Below, in pieces: positions 40,854-51,493 of a DNA stretch of 64,000 nucleotides (the stretch's first letter is position 1; each line of letters begins with the position of its first letter). Under the pieces are notes generated by a model. It saw only the letters and a program-made list of their open reading frames with translations. It was not told the DNA's origin and did no database searches. The position numbers were made by a program, and so were the translations under genes. The DNA is from Enterobacter huaxiensis (GTDB taxonomy: Bacteria > Pseudomonadota > Gammaproteobacteria > Enterobacterales > Enterobacteriaceae). The stretch is from NCBI RefSeq assembly GCF_003594935.2, contig NZ_CP043342.1, positions 1,054,001 to 1,118,000 on the forward strand, read 5' to 3'.

Positions 40854-41849
40854 TTACTTCTGCGCCGCAAGCGCCTCTTTCACCCAGCCGTCAAACTGCT
40901 GCTGGTGGGCCTTGATCCAGCCGTCGACGTGGCCTTTCACATCCGCTTCAGACGACTTGCCGTCATGCATCATGGCGTTCTGAGCGTTGATATCCGCCAG
41001 CGGAAGCTTCATTACCGAGAACAGCTTCGCTGCCGCCGGGTTTTTCTCCGCCCACGCCTTGTTGGCTACGATATGCATGGTGTTCACCGGGAAGCCGTAG
41101 TTCATGCCGTTCGGCAGTTTGGTGTCGATATCTTTCTGCTCGCCCGGAAGGGAGGAGAACGGCACCTGCAGCCACACCACGTCTTTACCCGGCTTCAGCA
41201 CGTCGCTCACCCAGTATGGGGTCCAGGTGTAGTAGATAACCGGTTTTCCTTCTTTAAAGCGGGCAATGGTATCGGCCATCATCGCGGAGTAGTTGCCGTG
41301 GCTCACGTCCACGGTCTTGGCCAGATCGAACGCTTTGTTCTGGTGGTTAATCACCGCTTCACAGCCCCAGCCCGGCGAGCAGCCCATCATGTCGGCTTTG
41401 CCGTCACCGTTGGTATCGAACAGTTTGGCGATCTTCGGATCTTTCAGCTGCTCAATATTGGTGATGTGGTACTTATCGGCGGTTTTCTTGTCGATCAGAT
41501 AACCCTGCGCCGCGCCGGTTACGAAAGTGCCTTCGCGATAGAATTTCTTGTCGCCACCGGCGGCGGCGTACATATCGTCATGCAGCGGCTGCCAGTTCAC
41601 GGCGGTAAAGGTGGCATCGCCGGAGGCAATCGAGGTATAGCCGACGTTGTAATCCACTTCGCTGGCGGTATTCACCGTATAGCCCAGCTTTTCCAGCGCG
41701 CGGCTGACAATCTGGGTCTGGAAGGACTCTTCCGAAATAGTGCTCTGAACCGGCTGCACGGTAATGCCTTTGCCAGGCAGGTCAGCTGCAAATGCGCTGG
41801 TGGAGACAAGGGTCGCAAACGCTGTGGCAAAAAGTACGTTATGTCGCAT
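40854..41849 (-). CDS. proX: Glycine betaine/proline-binding protein ProX
   Basis: Periplasmic binding protein of the osmoprotectant importer ProU. 331 residues (E. coli 330) with a signal peptide ending near STSAFA. Aromatic cage residues lie in AVNWQPLHD and YYTWTPYW. The [12 protein letters not shown] loop has the paired cysteines. Last gene of proVWX. Confidence 0.97.
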   Translation of the reverse strand: MRHNVLFATAFATLVSTSAFAADLPGKGITVQPVQSTISEESFQTQIVSRALEKLGYTVNTASEVDYNVGYTSIASGDATFTAVNWQPLHDDMYAAAGGDKKFYREGTFVTGAAQGYLIDKKTADKYHITNIEQLKDPKIAKLFDTNGDGKADMMGCSPGWGCEAVINHQNKAFDLAKTVDVSHGNYSAMMADTIARFKEGKPVIYYTWTPYWVSDVLKPGKDVVWLQVPFSSLPGEQKDIDTKLPNGMNYGFPVNTMHIVANKAWAEKNPAAAKLFSVMKLPLADINAQNAMMHDGKSSEADVKGHVDGWIKAHQQQFDGWVKEALAAQK

Positions 41850-41858
41850 CGTTGTTCC

Positions 41859-42929
41859 TTATTTTGATTTCGTGAAAGGGCGGGTGAATAACCCGACAGG
41901 GCCAGTGGTATACCAGCGACGGTTGCCGCGACTGCGTGAATCACGACCGACAGCCTGGGTGAGGCGGTCAAGAATGATGGCGAGGATCACAATGCCGACG
42001 CCGCCGACGGTTGCCAGCCCCATATCGAGGCGGCCAATACCGCGAAGCACCATCTGACCCAGACCGCCAACGGCGATCATCGAGGCGATCACCACCATCG
42101 ACAGGGCCAGCATCAGCGTCTGGTTAACGCCGGCCATAATGGTTGGCATCGCCAGCGGGAGCTGAACCTTAAACAGCATCTGGCGCGGGCTGGCGCCGAA
42201 CGAGCGTGACGCTTCAATCAGATCCGCAGGCACCTGGTTAATCCCCAGGATGGTCAGACGAATAATCGGCGGCAGGGCGAAGATAATGGTCACCACCACG
42301 CCCGGCACGTTGCCGATGCCGAACAGCATTACGATAGGTACCAGATAAACGAACGCCGGGGTGGTCTGCATCGCATCCAGCAGCGGGCGAATAATCTTCG
42401 CCGCCCTCGGGCTGCGCGCCAGCCAGATCCCCATCGGCAGGCCAATCACCACGCAGAAGAGCAGGGCGGTCAGCACCAGCGCCAGGGTGATCATCGCCTG
42501 AGACCACGCGCCAATCGCGCCAATGGCAATCAGCGAGATCAGCGTGGCGATCCCCATCCCTGCGCTACCAAACTGCCAGGCAATCAGGGAGAACAGGATA
42601 ATGGCGACGGGCGCAGGCATGCCCAGCATCAGCTGCTGGAAGCCGTTGAGGATGTAATCCACCGGCACGCGGATCCCCTGGAAGACCGGACGGAAGTGGG
42701 TGACCACCCAGTCGATCCCTTCCGTGACCCAGCTGTCCAATGGGATCAGCGTTTTGTGAAACGGATCCATAATATTGAAGTGTTCTGGCGCAGGTGCAGG
42801 TGCGCTGTTGAGCCAGTCTGCCGTACCGCCGCCATCGGCAGGGGCGGGCGTGGAACCCCACGCATCGGCAGATTGTGCCGCGCTGTCCGCTGCTTCAGCG
42901 GTGCCCCATGGGTTAGATTGATCGGTCAT
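41859..42929 (-). CDS. proW: Glycine betaine/proline ABC transporter permease ProW
   Basis: Membrane subunit of ProU. 356 residues (E. coli 354); the N-terminal ~100 residues are a hydrophilic extension rich in Ala and Pro, followed by seven or so membrane segments and the EAA loop ([24 protein letters not shown]). Starts inside the 3' end of proV (17-bp overlap). Confidence 0.96.
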   Translation of the reverse strand: MTDQSNPWGTAEAADSAAQSADAWGSTPAPADGGGTADWLNSAPAPAPEHFNIMDPFHKTLIPLDSWVTEGIDWVVTHFRPVFQGIRVPVDYILNGFQQLMLGMPAPVAIILFSLIAWQFGSAGMGIATLISLIAIGAIGAWSQAMITLALVLTALLFCVVIGLPMGIWLARSPRAAKIIRPLLDAMQTTPAFVYLVPIVMLFGIGNVPGVVVTIIFALPPIIRLTILGINQVPADLIEASRSFGASPRQMLFKVQLPLAMPTIMAGVNQTLMLALSMVVIASMIAVGGLGQMVLRGIGRLDMGLATVGGVGIVILAIILDRLTQAVGRDSRSRGNRRWYTTGPVGLFTRPFTKSK

Positions 42930-44124
42930 TGTTTGCCCCCTCGCGATCTAAAGCCTGCAGCAGCATCCGTTTTGAGATGATGCCGACATATTGTTGTTCT
43001 TCACCGACTACCGGCACGGCACAGGGTGCCTGGCCCACGTGAGAAAGCAACTCGCTGAGCGGCGTTTCGGCGTCCACGGCAAGCGGAGCGTCGATTAACG
43101 CCGCATCGATGCCCTGGTTCTCGCCAAGGGCGGTTTTCAGGGAGTCGATGGAGACAATGCCAACAAATTTATTGCCGCGTTCAACCAGATAACCGTATTC
43201 GCGGTCTTCATCCTGCAGCAGCTTAAGCGCGGAGCGCGGGCCGAAGCCTGGCGTTTTACGGATAATGCCGTTCGGGGTTCGACGGGCAATATCCTTGGCG
43301 CTAAAGACCTGGCTAATATCCACGCCGCGGAAGAAGGTGCGGACATAATCATTCGCCGGATTATTCAATATTTCATCCGGCGTCCCGACCTGCACCACTT
43401 CACCATTTTGCATAATGGCAATACGGTCGCCAATGCGCATGGCTTCATCCAGATCGTGGGAAATAAAGACAACGGTGCGCTGATGTTTGGCCTGTAATTT
43501 TACCAGCTCATCCTGCATCTCTGTGCGAATTAACGGATCGAGGGCCGAGAAGGCTTCATCCATTAATAAAATGTCCGGGTTAATCGCTAATGCGCGGGCT
43601 AATCCCACGCGCTGACGCATGCCGCCAGAAAGTTCATCCGGATAACCGTGGGCGTAATTTTCAAGCCCAACCTGACGCAGCGCGTCGAGCGCTTTTTCAT
43701 GACGTTCCTGAGCAGGCACGCCCGCTAATTCCATACCAAAGGCGGTATTATCCAGCACCGTCATGTGCGGCATCAGTGCGAATGACTGGAACACCATCGC
43801 AATCTTCTTTCTGCGCACCTCGCGAAGCTCTGCGTCTGATATTTTGGCGATATCCACGCCGTCAATCAGCACCTGTCCGCGGGTGGGTTCAATCAGGCGA
43901 TTGAGAAGGCGAACCATAGTGGATTTACCCGAGCCGGATAACCCCATGATGACGAAAATCTCGCCTTCTTCAATGGCCAGACTGGCGTCTTTAACGCCAA
44001 GCGATAGCCCTGTTTTTTCCAGAATTTGCTCTTTCGAAAGTCCTTTTTCGATATATTTGAACGCGCGCTGTGGATGCTCGCCAAATACTTTATAAAGATT
44101 TTTCACTTCTAATTTAATTGCCAT
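42913..44124 (-). CDS. proV: Glycine betaine/proline ABC transporter ATPase ProV
   Basis: ATP-binding subunit of ProU, 403 residues (E. coli 400). Walker [10 protein letters not shown], signature LSGGMRQR, Walker [14 protein letters not shown], then two C-terminal CBS domains (about 275-395), which sense ionic strength in related systems. Expression is set by the osmotic sigma70 promoter upstream. Confidence 0.97.
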   Translation of the reverse strand: MAIKLEVKNLYKVFGEHPQRAFKYIEKGLSKEQILEKTGLSLGVKDASLAIEEGEIFVIMGLSGSGKSTMVRLLNRLIEPTRGQVLIDGVDIAKISDAELREVRRKKIAMVFQSFALMPHMTVLDNTAFGMELAGVPAQERHEKALDALRQVGLENYAHGYPDELSGGMRQRVGLARALAINPDILLMDEAFSALDPLIRTEMQDELVKLQAKHQRTVVFISHDLDEAMRIGDRIAIMQNGEVVQVGTPDEILNNPANDYVRTFFRGVDISQVFSAKDIARRTPNGIIRKTPGFGPRSALKLLQDEDREYGYLVERGNKFVGIVSIDSLKTALGENQGIDAALIDAPLAVDAETPLSELLSHVGQAPCAVPVVGEEQQYVGIISKRMLLQALDREGANNDRSI

Positions 44125-44192
44125 GCAATAGAGAGTGTCCTGTTATTTGTTTATGTCGATATGATTACCATGGTAAATAGTTAACTGGCATT

Positions 44193-44220
44193 ACCCTAAC
44201 ATACTGAGAATCTGAGACAA
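44193..44220 (-). promoter_or_regulatory. Osmoregulated proU promoter
   Basis: On the minus strand TTGTCT (-35), 16 bp, TAGGGT (-10), in a context (CAGATTCTCAGTATGT spacer) that is nearly the E. coli proU P2 promoter. The leader AACAAATAACAGGACACTCTC before proV is also conserved. H-NS/StpA silencing is known for E. coli proU; stpA is in this window. Confidence 0.8.
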
Positions 44221-44338
44221 CCCTGACCCCGCCGATGGCATGAATTTTGCCGCAAGCGAAACGGCTGAATTTCCCATGAGTAAAGGGCTGAGGGCGGTTT
44301 GAATTTTTCTGAAATTTTTACTGCAGCATCGGGAAATA

Positions 44339-44365
44339 TCACCTGAATCGGCGTGATTCAGGTGA
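44339..44365. terminator. Hairpin between nrdF and proV
   Basis: TCACCTGAATC and GATTCAGGTGA form an 11-bp perfect stem with a five-base loop, about 90 bp after the nrdF stop. No T run on either strand, so a weak terminator of nrdHIEF or another structured site. The rest of the 332-bp gap holds the proU promoter. Confidence 0.5.
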
Positions 44366-44456
44366 ATATGAAGCGGAAATTACAGTGTAGATGGCGTAGA
44401 GATATTAGGGAGGAAATAATGGATTTATATTAAATTAATGAACGTTAACCCGTTCA

Positions 44457-45425
<969 letters not shown>

Positions 45426-47570
45426 TTACAGCGCGCAGGACACGCAGCCTTCAATTTCGGTGCCTTCCAGCGCGAGCTGGCGCAGGCGAATGTAGTAGAG
45501 CGTCTTGATGCCTTTCTTCCAGGCGTAGATCTGCGCCCTGTTGATATCCCGCGTGGTGGCGGTATCCGGGAAGAACAGCGTCAGCGACAGCCCCTGATCC
45601 ACGTGCTTCGTTGCCTCGGCGTAGGTGTCGATGATCTTTTCCGGGCCGATCTCGTACGCATCCTGATACAGCGCCAGGTTCTCGTTGGTCATAAACGGGG
45701 CAGGGTAATAAACGCGGCCGGTTTTACCTTCCTTACGGATTTCGATTTTTGACACGATCGGATGGATGCTCGACGTGGCGTGGTTGATATAGGAAATCGA
45801 TCCGGTCGGCGGCACCGCCTGCAGGTTCTGGTTATAGATGCCGTAGCGCATTACGTCGTCACGCAGCTGCTGCCACATCTCGCGGGTCGGAAGGGCAACC
45901 CCCGCGCGGTCAAACAGTTCGCGCACTTTTTCGGTTTTTGGCTGCCAGCTGCCTTCAAGGTACTGGGTGAAATAGGTCCCGCTGGCGTAGCGCGACTGCT
46001 CGAACCCCGCGAACCGCTGGTTACGCTCGCGCGCCAGCATCATTGAGGTATGCAGCGCGTGCCAGGTGATGGTGTAGAAATAGAGATTGGTGAAATCCAG
46101 CCCTTCGGGGCTGCCGTAGGCGATGCCCTCGCGCGCCAGATAACCGTGCAGGTTCATCTGCCCAAGGCCGATGGCGTGTGAGGCGGCATTGCCCGCGGCA
46201 ACAGACGGCACGCTGCGGATCTGGCTCATGTCCGATACCGCCGTCAGCCCGCGAATGGCGGTCTCAACCGTGCGGCCAAAATCGGGCGAGTCCATGGTGT
46301 GGGCAATATTCAGCGAGCCGAGGTTGCAGGAGATATCTTTGCCGATCTCCGCGTAGTCCAGGTTTTCGTCATAGGTTGAGGCACTGTTGACCTGCAAAAT
46401 CTCCGAGCAGAGATTACTCATGTTGATGCGCCCGGCAATCGGGTTCGCGCGGTTCACCGTATCCTCAAACATGATGTAGGGATAGCCGGACTCAAACTGA
46501 ATTTCTGCCAGCGTCTGGAAGAAATCACGGGCGTTGATGTAGGTCTTGCGAATGCGATCGTCGGCAACCAGCTCGTCGTACAGGTCGTTTATCGCCACGT
46601 CGCCAAAGGCTTTGCCGTAAATACGCTCGATGTCATACGGCGAGAAGAGCGCCATCTCGGCATTCTCTTTGGCGAGTCTAAAGGTGACATCCGGGATCGT
46701 CACGCCCAGCGACAGGGTTTTGATGCGGATCTTCTCATCGGCGTTTTCACGCTTGGTATCCAGGAAGCGCAGGATATCCGGGTGGTGCGCGTGGAGGTAG
46801 ACCGCGCCCGCGCCCTGACGTGCGCCAAGCTGGTTGGCATAAGAGAAAGCATCTTCCAGCATCTTCATCACCGGGATCACCCCGGAGGACTGGTTTTCGA
46901 TGCGCTTAATCGGCGCGCCCGCTTCGCGCAGGTTCGAGAGCAGAAACGCCACGCCGCCGCCGCGTTTAGATAGCTGCAGCGCCGAGTTCACCGCGCGACC
47001 GATCGACTCCATATTATCTTCAATGCGCAGCAGGAAGCAGGAGACCAGCTCGCCGCGCTGGGCTTTACCGCAGTTGAGGAAGGTGGGGGTGGCCGGCTGG
47101 AAACGCCCTGACAGGATCTCATCGGTCAAACGTCGCGCCAGCGTCTCATCGCCCTGCGCCAGCGTCAGCGCCACCATCACGGTACGGTCCTCAAAGCTTT
47201 CGAGGTAGCGTTTGCCGTCGAAGGTTTTCAGCGTATAGCTGGTGTAATACTTCCATGCGCCAAGAAACGTCTGGAAACGAAAACCGCTGGTATGGGCCTG
47301 CTCAAACAGCGTCACCACAAAGCCGCGATCGTAGCGGGCGAGGACGCGCTCGTCGTAGTAGCCTTCCTGGACCAAATATTCAAGACGTTCACGCTGGCTG
47401 CCAAACGTCACGGTATTCGGGCGGACGTGGGCGGCAAAAAAGGCGTCCACCGCGTCATGGTCCTTGCCAAACTGGATGCGCCCCTCGCGGTCATAGAGGT
47501 TAAGCATCGCGTTTAATGCGTGGTAATCCGGCGTCGCCTGAATTACGCGTTCTGCGGTTGTCGTTGCCAA
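45426..47570 (-). CDS. nrdE: Class Ib ribonucleotide reductase, alpha subunit NrdE
   Basis: Catalytic subunit that reduces ribonucleoside diphosphates. 714 residues as in E. coli. Active-site segment NLCSEILQ, the [22 protein letters not shown] region, [18 protein letters not shown], and the C-terminal redox pair in GCVSCAL, which is recharged by NrdH. Overlaps nrdI by 28 bp. Confidence 0.98.
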   Translation of the reverse strand: MATTTAERVIQATPDYHALNAMLNLYDREGRIQFGKDHDAVDAFFAAHVRPNTVTFGSQRERLEYLVQEGYYDERVLARYDRGFVVTLFEQAHTSGFRFQTFLGAWKYYTSYTLKTFDGKRYLESFEDRTVMVALTLAQGDETLARRLTDEILSGRFQPATPTFLNCGKAQRGELVSCFLLRIEDNMESIGRAVNSALQLSKRGGGVAFLLSNLREAGAPIKRIENQSSGVIPVMKMLEDAFSYANQLGARQGAGAVYLHAHHPDILRFLDTKRENADEKIRIKTLSLGVTIPDVTFRLAKENAEMALFSPYDIERIYGKAFGDVAINDLYDELVADDRIRKTYINARDFFQTLAEIQFESGYPYIMFEDTVNRANPIAGRINMSNLCSEILQVNSASTYDENLDYAEIGKDISCNLGSLNIAHTMDSPDFGRTVETAIRGLTAVSDMSQIRSVPSVAAGNAASHAIGLGQMNLHGYLAREGIAYGSPEGLDFTNLYFYTITWHALHTSMMLARERNQRFAGFEQSRYASGTYFTQYLEGSWQPKTEKVRELFDRAGVALPTREMWQQLRDDVMRYGIYNQNLQAVPPTGSISYINHATSSIHPIVSKIEIRKEGKTGRVYYPAPFMTNENLALYQDAYEIGPEKIIDTYAEATKHVDQGLSLTLFFPDTATTRDINRAQIYAWKKGIKTLYYIRLRQLALEGTEIEGCVSCAL

Positions 47571-47953
47571 AATTCGTTTACTCCTTTACGCACGTTCTCT
47601 ACGTCCTGCTGTGTTCCCATCAGTTCAAAACGATAGAGATACGGCACGCCGCATTTTTGAGAGATGACATCCCCGGCGCGGCCAAAGGCGTCGCCAAAGT
47701 TGCGATTGCCCGCCGCAATCACGCCGCGGATACGCTCCCGGTTATGGGGATCGTTAAGAAAGCGGATAACCTGACGAGGCACTGCTCCCGCCGTTCCGCC
47801 ACCGCCATAGCTGGGCACGATTAAAATGTAAGGTTCGTCTACCCGTATGCGCTCGCGCTCGTTAAGCGGAATGCGAATGGCGGGCAGCCCGACGCGCTCG
47901 ATAAAGCGGAGCGTGTTTTCCGAGCTGCTGGAGAAGTAGACCAGCCCACTCAT
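47543..47953 (-). CDS. nrdI: Flavodoxin-like NrdI
   Basis: Provides superoxide or peroxide for Mn(III)2-Tyr radical assembly in NrdF. 136 residues as in E. coli; flavin-binding [17 protein letters not shown] near the N-terminus and [15 protein letters not shown]. Overlaps nrdH by 4 bp. Confidence 0.96.
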   Translation of the reverse strand: MSGLVYFSSSSENTLRFIERVGLPAIRIPLNERERIRVDEPYILIVPSYGGGGTAGAVPRQVIRFLNDPHNRERIRGVIAAGNRNFGDAFGRAGDVISQKCGVPYLYRFELMGTQQDVENVRKGVNEFWQRQPQNA

Positions 47954-48189
47954 GCACTGACGGCCTGAGCGGCAAGACGGTTAATCATGTCCGGTCGGAA
48001 GCCGGACCAGCTGGTTTCCCCCGCAACGACAACGGGAAGCTGGCGAAAGCCTTGCGCGCGCAGGGTATCGGCAGCGTCCGGGACCAGGTCGATATTCACC
48101 ATTTCAAACGCTACGCCGCGGCTTTCCATTGCGCGTTTGGTGGCGTGGCACTGAACACAATCGTTACGAGTGTAAATAATAATGCTCAT
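47950..48189 (-). CDS. nrdH: Glutaredoxin-like electron donor NrdH
   Basis: Reduces NrdE. 79 residues from [20 protein letters not shown] at 48189; an ATG five codons upstream is possible. Redox motif CVQC (residues 11-14) and WSGFRPDMI typical of NrdH. First gene of nrdHIEF. The 243-bp upstream gap holds the promoter; NrdR or Fur sites are expected from E. coli but were not clear to me. Confidence 0.94.
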   Translation of the reverse strand: MSIIIYTRNDCVQCHATKRAMESRGVAFEMVNIDLVPDAADTLRAQGFRQLPVVVAGETSWSGFRPDMINRLAAQAVSA

Positions 48190-48385
48190 GATTCGTATTT
48201 CCATTTAGAATGAAGGGCTGGCGCGATTTGTCGCGTCAGGTTGTGTGTATCTTGCTAAAGGGAATACTAGATGTAGTTGTGATAAGTTTCAACCATACAA
48301 GATATGGGAAATTTAGATTGATGATGCCCCGGTGATGAGCACAGCGGGGCAGGGCAGGCTGTGCGGGTTTTTCAGGCGAGCGGGC

Positions 48386-48420
48386 AAAGAAAAGCCCCGG
48401 CGCCAGAGGCTGCCGGGGCT
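48386..48420 (-). terminator. Intrinsic terminator of ygaM
   Basis: Read leftward: AGCCCCGGC / GCCGGGGCT stem followed by TTTTCTTT, 12 bp after the ygaM stop. Confidence 0.85.
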
Positions 48421-48432
48421 GACTGACTGCGC

Positions 48433-48759
48433 TTACTTACGCAGGCTAAGCAGCGCGCCGACAAAAATACCGACGGCGGCTACGGTTCCCAGCGTACAAA
48501 GTGGTTTTTCACGTACGAAGGTCGTCGCACAGCTGGCCATGTCGCAGGCCGCCTGGGTGGTGCGCGAGCGGCCATTCATTTTGGCACGCGTCTCACGCAG
48601 CAGAGACTGAGCCTTACGTTTCGCGGCATCTGCTTCGTCCTTCGCATCAGAGCCCCAGGACTTCAGCACGTCTTCCAGCGTGTCCGCTAATTGGCTGACA
48701 TCATTACGAATATCCTGAGCGTCGTCGTTAATTTCGTTTCGGTTCGGTCTGTTAAACAT
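48433..48759 (-). CDS. ygaM: DUF883-family membrane-tethered protein YgaM
   Basis: 108 residues from MFNRPNRNEINDDAQDIR at 48759 (E. coli 109). Coiled-coil N-terminal part and a C-terminal membrane helix (TLGTVAAVGIFVGALLSLRK). Paralogues ElaB and YqjD bind ribosomes at the inner membrane in stationary phase; the same role is inferred. Confidence 0.92.
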   Translation of the reverse strand: MFNRPNRNEINDDAQDIRNDVSQLADTLEDVLKSWGSDAKDEADAAKRKAQSLLRETRAKMNGRSRTTQAACDMASCATTFVREKPLCTLGTVAAVGIFVGALLSLRK

Positions 48760-48917
48760 ACGATCCTCCATAATTTGTGTTCCCGTTTAGTTTAGTCCAG
48801 AAATTTAATATCTGAAGCCTGTCACGCCTTATCGGGGCGTTTATGGAATATTCTGAAAGCCCTGCTAATGCTGAATACTGTAAGGTTGCCGGGCAGGAAT
48901 GATAATGAGGAAGAGAT

Positions 48918-49262
48918 ATGTATTTACGACCCGATGAGGTGGCGCGCGTTCTTGAAAAAGCGGGATTCACCATGGATGAGGTAACATCAAAAGCGTATGG
49001 ATATCGCCGTGGCGAGAATTACGTTTATGTGAACCGTGAAGCAAGAATGGGGCGCACCGCTCTCATTATTCACCCGACGCTGAAAGACAGAAGTCAGTCA
49101 TTTGCTGAGCCTGCCTCGGATATTAAAACCTGCGATCATTATCAGCAATTTCCGCTCTATTTAGGCGGTGAAAGGCATGAGCATTATGGTATTCCGCACG
49201 GTTTCAGCTCGCGAATGGCGCTGGAGCGGTTTCTGAAGGGACTGTTTGGCGACGTTCAATAA
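48918..49262 (+). CDS. ygaC: DUF2002 protein YgaC
   Basis: 114 residues as in E. coli; [17 protein letters not shown] start, conserved [24 protein letters not shown]. Small soluble protein of unknown function; E. coli ygaC is reported to be Fur-regulated, but I could not define a Fur box here. Confidence 0.93.
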   Translation: MYLRPDEVARVLEKAGFTMDEVTSKAYGYRRGENYVYVNREARMGRTALIIHPTLKDRSQSFAEPASDIKTCDHYQQFPLYLGGERHEHYGIPHGFSSRMALERFLKGLFGDVQ

Positions 49263-49294
49263 CTCTGCGACTGGCATTCGCCAGTCGCTTCACA

Positions 49295-49744
49295 TCACGC
49301 CTTCGCCTGGCTGTACTGGCTGACTTTAAACAGGCGGCGACAGTAGTCGAGAAAATAGCCGTATACCGCACCCATCAACATCGAAATCACAATGTTTGAG
49401 CTGACCGCTGCAGCGATTTGATGCCAGTCTGCACCGACGACCAGCAGAATAGCGACGTAAACCGGCGACTGGAACGTCACGTATGCCAGCACGTCTGCCA
49501 GGTTTTTCACCCAACCCGCCGGGCTAAGGCGTCGGGCAAGACGCATCACCGCATCACGGTATAAACCGTAAGGCCATGCAATAACGATGTTGACCGGGAT
49601 CGCCACCAGACGAGAAGAAAGCGACTGCTCGAAGGACATTCCGGAGAGGAATATTTCAATCAGCATGTTCACGACGGAACAGTAGACAACCATCGCGAAA
49701 GTATCCGCTACCGCATGGCGCAGGCGGGACTGCGGTGAGAACAT
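49295..49744 (-). CDS. alaE: L-alanine exporter AlaE
   Basis: Inner-membrane exporter of L-alanine. 149 residues from [18 protein letters not shown] at 49744 (same as E. coli); four membrane segments with [16 protein letters not shown] and [26 protein letters not shown]. Convergent with ygaC. Confidence 0.95.
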   Translation of the reverse strand: MFSPQSRLRHAVADTFAMVVYCSVVNMLIEIFLSGMSFEQSLSSRLVAIPVNIVIAWPYGLYRDAVMRLARRLSPAGWVKNLADVLAYVTFQSPVYVAILLVVGADWHQIAAAVSSNIVISMLMGAVYGYFLDYCRRLFKVSQYSQAKA

Positions 49745-50238
49745 GTCTGAACTCCTTGAAAAGCGCAAAAGGTGACGTTTAACCCGTTAATCTTAGTGGT
49801 TTAGGTTGGTTTGTTTGACGTGTATAGCGTATCTCTCTGGCTTTAAACTAACAACTAGTGATTAATTTTTATTTGTGCGCATTTTTTCAACAAAAATCTC
49901 TAAAGATGGTTGTTTTTTGCTCGTTTCGTTATTTTGTCTCTTATGTATGATTTTATCTATACAAATCAGTGTATTGAAATTTTAAATCCTGGGCGTGTGT
50001 AGCGAAGAGAGGGGCGCAGCACGGCGTTCTTTGATTTGGTTTAAAAGCGACCTTTTATATTGGTGGGGTGATTTATTCTTACTGATTTATGTATGCCGAT
50101 TCTCTGATATTTAAATTTACTCTTTAAAATATTTACATTAATGGCAAAAAGGGCCAATGGGTGGATATCAGAGGAGAAATCAATTATTCTGTTTGTTGAT
50201 TTTTCGATTTATCCACAATGAAAAGGTTTTCAATATAT
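49745..50238. promoter_or_regulatory. 494-bp AT-rich gap between alaE and stpA
   Basis: No gene seen. The stretch 49850-50235 is much richer in A and T than its neighbours, with many T and A tracts (for example TTTTTATTTGTGCGCATTTT and TTTAAATTTACTCTTTAAAA). It must contain the alaE and stpA promoters and looks like an H-NS/StpA-binding region, as expected for an autoregulated stpA. Confidence 0.55.
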
Positions 50239-50643
50239 ATGTCTCTGACGTTACAGAATCTTAATAATATCCGCACGCTTCGTGCGCTGGCGCGTGAATT
50301 ATCCATGGACGTTCTGGAAGAAGTGCTGGAAAAAGTCAGGATTGTCGCGGAAGAAAAACGCAGCGAGCAGGCGGAGTTCGAGCAGCAGCGTGCTGAGCAG
50401 CAGGATAAAATTAACGCCCTGCTGGAGCGAATGAAAGCTGACGGTATTTCCCCGAGCGATCTGCTGGGCACAGACCTGGCGCAGGCCGGTCAACCAGCGA
50501 AAAAACGCAAAGCGCGTGAAGCTAAATATCGCTTTATTGACGTGAACGGTGAAGAGAAAACCTGGACCGGTCAGGGCCGTACGCCGAAGCCAATCGCGAG
50601 CGCGCTGGCAAACGGTAAATCACTGGATGATTTCTTGATCTAA
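50239..50643 (+). CDS. stpA: H-NS-like nucleoid protein StpA
   Basis: DNA-bridging protein and RNA chaperone, H-NS paralogue. 134 residues from MSLTLQNLNNIRTLRALARE at 50239 (E. coli 134). N-terminal coiled-coil oligomerisation region and C-terminal DNA-binding domain with the TWTGQGRTPKPI AT-hook-like loop. A longer frame (from 50218) is possible but does not fit the family. Confidence 0.95.
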   Translation: MSLTLQNLNNIRTLRALARELSMDVLEEVLEKVRIVAEEKRSEQAEFEQQRAEQQDKINALLERMKADGISPSDLLGTDLAQAGQPAKKRKAREAKYRFIDVNGEEKTWTGQGRTPKPIASALANGKSLDDFLI

Positions 50644-50651
50644 TCCGTAGG

Positions 50652-50672
50652 CCGGGCGGAATATCCGCCCGG
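50652..50672. terminator. Hairpin between stpA and the DUF2158-like gene
   Basis: CCGGGCGGA-ATA-TCCGCCCGG, a 9-bp perfect stem between two convergent genes; only TTGTC follows on the plus strand. Possibly a bidirectional terminator. Confidence 0.65.
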
Positions 50673-50680
50673 TTGTCAGA

Positions 50681-50860
50681 TCAGCAAACGCCGAAATCAC
50701 CCGATTCGGTGTACAGCGTCACGTCTGCTGCTTTCAGGGTGTACGTCTCGCCTTGTTCATTGCTGGCCTGTACCGCCACAATGCTTTCACCATTCACTTC
50801 AAGAACCTTCAGTTTTGGGCCGCCCTGACGCGGCTGTACATAATCACCAACAGAAAACAT
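50681..50860 (-). CDS. Small DUF2158-like (YodC-type) protein, 59 residues
   Basis: Starts at 50860 with an excellent ribosome site (GGAGG, five bases before ATG). Sequence MFSVGDYVQPRQGGPKLKVL followed by EVNGESIVAVQASNEQGETY and TLKAADVTLYTESGDFGVC. The VGDYVQ-x4-GGPKLKV opening is that of the DUF2158 small beta-barrel family. Function unknown. Its stop is close to the stpA end, convergent. Confidence 0.75.
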   Translation of the reverse strand: MFSVGDYVQPRQGGPKLKVLEVNGESIVAVQASNEQGETYTLKAADVTLYTESGDFGVC

Positions 50861-50938
50861 AACACCTCCTCTCGTTAAGCGATCTTCACCTTAGCCCACG
50901 TCCGGCGCAGGGTACAGCGTTAATCTTTCAGGTACTGC

Positions 50939-51193
50939 TTATGAGGTACGCCGGTTCCACGGCATCACTTTCAACAGCCTGGCCATACCGCAAAAACCGG
51001 TCACCCCGGCAAACAGCAGGCCTGCCCCCACATGCACCTGACGCATCAGGGGAAGCGGCTGCGATCTGTCTTCAACCGTCGGCAGCCCGGCCTGTTTCCA
51101 GCCCTGAATTCCGCCCTCAACCACGTATGCCTGTGCCGGCGATGCCGCCTGCGCCAGGCAGGCAGGTCGGGATAGGTCTGACAAGTACAGCAT
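50939..51193 (-). pseudogene. ygaP: Remnant of ygaP (rhodanese-type membrane sulfurtransferase)
   Basis: The 84 codons match the C-terminal part of E. coli YgaP (174 residues): [15 protein letters not shown] and [10 protein letters not shown], then directly [20 protein letters not shown] and MPWNRR. Compared with E. coli as I recall it, about 27 residues between MRQV and VGAGLL (a membrane segment) are gone in frame, and the first ~70 residues including the rhodanese active-site Cys loop are absent. A functional sulfurtransferase is therefore unlikely. The neighbouring ygaV repressor gene is also missing. Confidence 0.8.
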
Positions 51194-51334
51194 TTAAAGC
51201 CCATCTTCAGCCAGTGTAAAGAGGGTAAAAGCGGGTAAAAGGTCGCGAGTGAGATGACAGTTGCCGATACACTGGCTACGCTTAGAGTATGTACTCTTTT
51301 TTATTTTCAATTGGTTAGCTTGCACGGAGTTGTT

Positions 51335-51493
51335 ATGGGTTTTTGGCGTATTGTTTTCACGATCGTTCTGCCGCCGCTGGGCGTGCTGCTTGGCAAAGGT
51401 TTCGGCTGGGCATTCCTCCTGAATATCCTTCTGACCCTGCTGGGGTATATTCCCGGTCTTATTCACGCTTTTTGGGTTCAGACCAAAAGCTAG
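51335..51493 (+). CDS. yqaE: Pmp3/UPF0057 membrane protein YqaE
   Basis: 52 residues, two hydrophobic helices: MGFWRIVFTIVLPPLGVLLG and ILLTLLGYIPGLIHAFWVQ. Same length as E. coli YqaE, a Cpx-regulated stress protein. The start at 51335 follows CGGAG; the longer open frame upstream is not family-like. Its stop overlaps the yahB stop by 3 to 4 bp, convergent. Confidence 0.92.
   Translation: MGFWRIVFTIVLPPLGVLLGKGFGWAFLLNILLTLLGYIPGLIHAFWVQTKS

Noticed and set aside
48190..48330. NrdR and Fur boxes upstream of nrdH
   Set aside because: Segments such as CACAACTACATCTAG resemble an NrdR box only loosely; not enough for a call.
51254..51334. Longer N-terminus for yqaE
   Set aside because: The first 27 codons are not hydrophobic in the family pattern and the CGGAG site supports the start at 51335.
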